Shown here piece by piece: positions 59,439 through 64,000 of a stretch of 64,000 bases of DNA. Origin of the DNA: Leguminivora glycinivorella (Eukaryota > Arthropoda > Insecta > Lepidoptera > Tortricidae); contig NC_062975.1 in assembly GCF_023078275.1 (NCBI RefSeq), positions 62,001-126,000 of the forward strand, given 5' to 3'. Every line of letters begins with the position of its first letter. The stretch's first letter is position 1. The translations under genes were made by a program, and so were the position numbers. The notes under the pieces are model-generated. The model did not search any database, was not told where the DNA came from, and saw nothing but the letters and a program-made list of their open reading frames with translations.

Positions 59439-60024
59439 AAATCTAGTGAAATGACAAAACGTGGCGTGTCTATTGGTCGATTTTGTGATGATAAAACTAG
59501 TTGACGTTGTAGTATATCCCTAATTAACACTTTAACAGTAACTTAACGTTACTGTCTGCAACATACATGTGACACACGTATGTGAATAAAATAGCATGTA
59601 AGCAATAATTTACTATATAAAGTATGTTTAGTTTTACTTGCTCTCTCTTCTGTATTGATTATTGACAATACAACACACATCATCCATAATGACCAGTTTT
59701 ACTTAACCTCCATTCAACCCTCCAACTTCATCATATCTCATGGCGACCCATACCAGTAGAACCAAGGAAACGGATTTCACCACGGAGCGCAACATGTGAA
59801 AATGAAGACAGAAAACCAAATCAAGATTGAAGATTCAAGATTACCCTAACGAAGATACCACCATTATGAAGATCGGCACTGAAGATACAAGATTACTTTT
59901 ATGAAGATCAGCATTGAAGAAATCATTTTTAAGAAGAAAGAAGCCTCTCAGCAAACTAAAGAAGAAAAGAAGAAAGAAAATATGTCCTATATATAAATAA
60001 GCCTACGAAGAAAGAAGAGCGTTG

Positions 60025-60140
60025 TCCAGGGTTTCCCGGCTCGCGAATCAAGAGGTGTCCAGGGTTATCCCGGCCCATCATCAAGAGGTGTCCAGGGTTA
60101 TCCCGGCCCAGCTCGAGGGAGTCCAGGGTTATCCCGGCCC
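60025..60140 (+). repeat. four 31-34 bp tandem repeats in the gypsy 3 leader
   Basis: GTCCAGGGTTATCCCGGCCC recurs at about 60025 (variant), 60056, 60089 and 60119. Confidence 0.85.
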
Positions 60141-60398
60141 GCATCATCTTCAGAGCATCGGTCACGTGCACATGGAAGACTCACGTTGCCAGCCAGCGTC
60201 ACGCGACAGCCCGACCGCCCGCCCGTGCCAGCGCGGAATGCAGCGTCAACAATTCAACATGACCTACTAAGCGAAGTACATTGCCGCTATCTACGTAAGT
60301 TAGTTATATTATTTTGTCATGTTATTTAGCAATTTATAGGGATCCTTTTTGCAGCATTTTTTTTTTGTTTATTGATTAATTGAGGTGACAAATTTATT

Positions 60399-61566
60399 AT
60401 GTTATTAGAATTACAGTCTTTACGCGATAAACTAAATAAGTTGAAAGAGAATATTTCTAAGTTAGGTCCAGAGAGGCGACGGAAAGAAATAGGTAAAAGA
60501 AAATTAGAGGAATCAAATGAATTATATGACCATTTTGCGGATATTGTGTCTCAGTTAAAGGAAAAGCAGGACGAATATAGTTCTTCAGAAATAAAATTAG
60601 GTAATTTACTTATAGGCGAAGTCAAAGAAACTTACGAGAGGATTAAGTTATCGTTACAATTCTTTGATACGGATTCCCAAACAGACGAAAAAATGGCTAA
60701 ACCTAGTTTTGTTGCCCGTCATGACAGGGCAAGAGGATGCAACTAAACAGTTAATAGAAGGTATTATTATGTACAGTACGATTATTAATACCGAATCTCA
60801 GCGGACATTGATAGAATTTGTTTTAAAAACAAGACTTTCGTCTAGCGCTAAGCTCAGGTTAAAGATGTCATACGTTAGCGTAGAATCTCTCGTTTCGGAT
60901 ATGCGTACATTTTTGCTTCCTAAAAAATCGTCCGAATCAATTCAGGCTCAGCTTTACAGAGCAAGACAAGGTAGGAGAACAATAGAAGCTTTCGGAGCTG
61001 AAATTGAGGATCTTTTTGTCAATTTGACTATTTCTCAGACCGACGGTAACGACAGTAGGTACGACGTACTGCGGCCACTGAACGAAAAGTCAGCTATTAA
61101 GCGCTTTGCAGATGGTCTTTCAGACCCAAAATTAAGCACAATAATATCTTCTAGGCAATTTACATCTTTGCCTGAAGCTATTAGGACAGCCATTGATGAG
61201 TATAGCTCGTCACCACGCGACGATCAGATCCTACATTACGGACGCGGACGTTCTCGTAATAATTATCATAATAACGGGAACCGAAATAATTATTCAAATC
61301 GTTACGATAGGAGTAAAAGTTATAATACAGACAGGAATACATTTAGAACACGGTATTATTCTAATAATAGCCGTAATGCAAGTATTTCGCAACACTTCCC
61401 GGCAAATAGAGCTACGCGGCCACAGCCTTTTGCTGACCGCGCATCCAGCGTTCGCCGACCTGCGCGCGCGACCCCGCCGCGGCCCGCGCCCGCGCATTCA
61501 CGTGCTCAACACATACGATCGACAAATGAAAACGTAAAGCCAAATAAGCAGTTTTTTCGTGACTAA
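60399..61566 (+). pseudogene. gypsy 3 gag with a frameshift
   Basis: The N-terminal frame (60399-60746) and the rest (60664-61566) are in different frames. The switch must lie near 60700-60715, at the LPVMTGQEDATKQLIEG region that aligns with LIPLMDGTEETTKRLID of gypsy 1. The C-terminal part keeps LLPKKSSESIQAQLYRARQG and an Arg/Asn-rich tail. Ends QFFRD-stop, as in gypsy 1. Confidence 0.85.
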
Positions 61567-63793
61567 CATGAATAGTGCGATATTTAACTATAACAAAAAT
61601 AATTATAGTACGGTAAATTGTATTGTAGGTAATGGACATAAATTAAAACTTTTGGCCGACAGTGGAGCAGGCCTATGTGCTATTAGGTATGAATATTTGG
61701 AAAACAAACCCGATCTCCTTAAACGAGTGCAAGGAGATAGCATTACTATTACGGGAGTTTGTGGAGATTTAATTTCAGATGGATACATTTATTTGGATTT
61801 AGACTTTAACGGTTTTATTTGCAAAGGAAAGTTTCATGTTTTTAAGAATTTGCAATGCTCAGCTGAAGCTATTTTAGGTGAAAAATTTTTCTTACGTTAC
61901 AATGCAGACATAAGTTATAAACATAATGCATTATTTTTAGAGGACAAAGGTCAAACTGTCTCAATACCTATGAACGTGTATTCTAAAAGTAGTTCTATTC
62001 AAATCATACCACCTCGCTGCGAAATTATGACTCACATCGCGTCACAGCTGACCGATGATTGTGTAGTACTATCGGAAGAAATGCAAGAAGGCGTTTTTGT
62101 AGCAGGTGTCATTTCAAGACCAGAGAAAGGTAAAATACCAGTACGAATATTAAATACGACAGATAAGCCAGTCAGTTTAGATTTATCAAGTTTGAATGTA
62201 CACAGATTATGCCATTTTGATATTTGCAATTTTGATTCAAGGAAAATTAGTGTTGATAGAGTAAAAACATTATTAGATCTTTTAAATTTAGAGACTTATT
62301 TAAATAAAGAGGAACAATTAAGCATAGAACAAATTTGCGCCAAATACGCAGATGTTTTTCATCTGCCCGGCGACAAGCTAACTACGACTAACTTGCTACA
62401 GCACAAAATTAAGTTAAAAGATAATTCAAGTCCGGTATACGTAAAGCCATACAGAATTCCACATGCTTTACGTAATGAACTTCAAACTCAGATTAAAAAT
62501 ATGCTAGATAACGATATAATAGAGGAGACCACCTCTGAGTGGTCCAGCCCAGTTTTGCTAGTTCCCAAAAAATGTGATAAGTTAGGAGAAAAGAAGTGGA
62601 GGTTAGTTGTTGATTATAGGCAGCTAAACAATAAGATACAGGATGATAAGTTCCCACTACCCAATATAACAGAAATTTTAGATTCCCTTGCAGGTAGTAT
62701 ATATTTTTCAAAACTTGATCTTTCTCAAGGTTATTACCAACTAGCTTTAGACAAAGAATCTAGAAAGTATACAGCGTTTACGACCGATAAGATGTATCAA
62801 ATGAAGCGATGTCCCATGGGACTGCGAACAAGCCCTAGTGTTTTCTCTAGACTTATGACTATAGCCATGTCCGGATTAAATTACAAACAATGTTTCATAT
62901 ATTTAGACGATTGCATTGTCATAGGAAACTCCATGACGTCACACAACCATAACCTTATTCGAGTGTTAGAACGATTGAGAAGTACAAATCTTAAGCTAAA
63001 TCCATTAAAGTGTGAATTTTTGCGAAAAGACATAATGTATTTAGGCCATAAAATTACTTCAAATGGAGTAGAACCCGATCCAGCAAAAGTAGAAGCATTA
63101 AATAAATATCCAAGACCAACGAATACAGATGAGGTAAAAAGATTCGTAGCATTTGCCAATTATTACAGACGGTTTATTCAAAATTTTGCGAATATCGCTT
63201 ATCCATTAAATCAACTTTCTAAGAAAAATGCAGTTTTCAACTGGACCCCAGAGTGTGAAACAGCCTTTATAAAATTAAAAGAAATACTTACAGGTCCACA
63301 AGTTCTAGATTACCCTGATTTTTCTGAAAAAAATGTATTTACCTTACATACAGATGCTTCAAAGATAGGCTTAGGAGCAGTTTTGTCTAATTCTAATGGC
63401 AAAGTAGTCGCGTATGCAAGTCGAAACCTTAAGCCAGCTGAAACGCGATACCCAATAATAGATTTGGAATTGCTAGCTATAGTTTGGGCGACAAGACATT
63501 TTAGACCATATCTCTATGGGAAAAAGTTTAAAATTGTCACAGACCATAAACCTTTAATTTATCTTTTCGGAATGACTGATCCTTCGAGCAGATTAACCAA
63601 ATATAGATTATATTTGGAGGAATTTAATTTTGACATTGAATACATTCCGGGACGAAACAATGCAGCTGCAGACGCATTGAGTCGTTTACCGATGAATAGT
63701 GATGATTTAAAAAATACACAGACCAACCCCTATAGACATCTATTACAAGACGACTCGCGGTGGCCAGCCTTCCTAGTATTTGCACTGATATAA
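61538..63793 (+). CDS. gypsy 3 pol: protease, reverse transcriptase, RNase H (integrase missing)
   Basis: The frame is +1 to gag, overlapping its last codons; the first ATG is at 61568. Protease LLADSGAGLCAI (DSG). Reverse transcriptase WSSPVLLVPKK, WRLVVDYRQLN, LDLSQGYYQLAL and the catalytic YLDDCIVIG. RNase H HTDASKIGLGAVL and TDHKPLIYLF; ends at AADALSRL. After about 63710 the frame runs on into unrelated DNA to a stop at 63793. Confidence 0.88.
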   Translation, partial: SQISSFFVTNMNSAIFNYNKNNYSTVNCIVGNGHKLKLLADSGAGLCAIRYEYLENKPDLLKRVQGDSITITGVCGDLISDGYIYLDLDFNGFICKGKFHVFKNLQCSAEAILGEKFFLRYNADISYKHNALFLEDKGQTVSIPMNVYSKSSSIQIIPPRCEIMTHIASQLTDDCVVLSEEMQEGVFVAGVISRPEKGKIPVRILNTTDKPVSLDLSSLNVHRLCHFDICNFDSRKISVDRVKTLLDLLNLETYLNKEEQLSIEQICAKYADVFHLPGDKLTTTNLLQHKIKLKDNSSPVYVKPYRIPHALRNELQTQIKNMLDNDIIEETTSEWSSPVLLVPKKCDKLGEKKWRLVVDYRQLNNKIQDDKFPLPNITEILDSLAGSIYFSKLDLSQGYYQLALDKESRKYTAFTTDKMYQMKRCPMGLRTSPSVFSRLMTIAMSGLNYKQCFIYLDDCIVIGNSMTSHNHNLIRVLERLRSTNLKLNPLKCEFLRKDIMYLGHKITSNGVEPDPAKVEALNKYPRPTNTDEVKRFVAFANYYRRFIQNFANIAYPLNQLSKKNAVFNWTPECETAFIKLKEILTGPQVLDYPDFSEKNVFTLHTDASKIGLGAVLSNSNGKVVAYASRNLKPAETRYPIIDLELLAIVWATRHFRPYLYGKKFKIVTDHKPLIYLFGMTDPSSRLTKYRLYLEEFNFDIEYIPGRNNAAADALSRLPMNSDDLKNTQTNPYRHLLQDDSRWPAFLVFALI

Positions 63794-63901
63794 GCGCGGG
63801 CGCTCGCCGTGCCCGATCAGTATCGACCAAGTAACAGACCCGAAAGCAGCGCGTGTTTTTCGCACAAAAAAATTGGAAAAGGGTATTTTGATGCCTTAAA
63901 G

Positions 63902-64000
63902 ATGTCCACCTGTAGTGTGAAATGGTGTGGAAAGGTAACAAGAAGCTCAAATTTAAAAACAGACGGCATTACATTCCACAAATAAGTCATATTTATAATT
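63902..64000 (+). CDS. first exon of a THAP-domain gene or relic (cut by the window edge)
   Basis: ATG at 63902 gives MSTCSVKWCGKVTRSSNLK..ITFHK, with the C-x4-C half of a THAP finger and the FHK motif. An in-frame TAA follows. In the relic at 38749 the homologous place is a donor (CAC AA|GTAAGT); here it reads CAC AAATAAGT, so the GT is AT. Either a lost donor or a different splice site beyond the edge. The 5' side (63720-63901) is G+C-rich and may hold a promoter. Confidence 0.55.

Larger units (their letters stand above)
59518..63710 (+). mobile_element. Ty3/gypsy element (gypsy 3), 3' truncated
   Basis: A probable 223 bp 5' LTR (59518-59740, TGTAGTATATCCC...TCTCA) is followed by the primer-binding site TGGCGACCCATACCA, a 0.65 kb leader, gag and pol to the end of RNase H. 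The pol match ends near 63710, with no integrase and no 3' LTR before unrelated sequence. Related to gypsy 1 in gag, pol and primer-binding site. Confidence 0.85.

Noticed and set aside
1..64000. tRNA or rRNA genes
   Set aside because: I looked for cloverleaf-type box A/box B sequences and rRNA blocks while reading and saw none that I could support; a tRNAscan run would be decisive.

Overview
The window looks like a moth or butterfly chromosome (Lepidoptera). It holds introns with good GT..AG sites, A+T-rich intergenic DNA, a Helitron of the type common in moths, several short inverted-repeat elements, and Ty3/gypsy, BEL/Pao and non-LTR retrotransposons. I cannot name the species.

One gene fills most of it. 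On the minus strand, 23 coding exons between 58335 and 8093 join in phase at every junction into a 1278-codon reading frame. In order it carries a SAM domain, a CRIC region, a PDZ domain, a proline/alanine-rich linker, a PH domain and a long basic, low-complexity tail. This is the architecture of connector enhancer of KSR (cnk), a scaffold of Ras/Raf/MAPK signalling. A second, same-strand gene begins at the left edge (8-164: first exon of a probable cytochrome P450). At the right edge (63902 onward, plus strand) the first exon of a THAP-type zinc-finger gene or relic is visible.

The most striking feature is inside cnk. At eight of the 23 exons the 3' part of the exon, together with its 5' splice site, has been duplicated in tandem into the following intron, never with the 3' splice site of the full exon. 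Copy numbers including the full exon are about 22 (SAM exon, 159 bp unit), 15 (PH exon, 130/128 bp), 8 (PDZ exon, about 137 bp), 4 (old, degenerate copies of exon 10), 3 (exon 18) and 2 (exons 3, 8 and 15). The SAM array is open in the coding frame throughout, and all 22 donors share one phase.

The introns are rich in transposons. Intron 19 holds a complete Ty3/gypsy element (12291-21369, 143 bp LTRs, 4 bp target duplication) whose pol is split by a LINE. It encodes an extra 88-residue protein upstream of gag with a myristoylation-like N-terminus and one membrane segment. Its gag-pol junction has the same T6-CGN-GAC-stop arrangement as a second gypsy element at 59518-63710, pointing to +1 frameshifting. 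Intron 12 (about 15 kb) holds a BEL/Pao derivative that kept only gag-protease (27263-38603, 219 bp LTRs, 5 bp target duplication). It is interrupted by a non-coding, LTR-like element containing three satellite arrays, flanked by a 1.6 kb direct duplication of gag. A THAP relic and a Helitron lie between this and exon 12. Other introns contain a mini-gypsy (44212-45284), a 5'-truncated LINE with target duplication (51725-52390) and copies of dispersed repeats.

Layout: 1-164 P450 exon; 165-8026 intergenic with MITEs and SINE-like repeats; 8093-58335 cnk; 58336-59517 upstream DNA with a TCCG microsatellite; 59518-63710 truncated gypsy; 63902-64000 THAP exon. All calls rest on reading the sequence; no database search was run.
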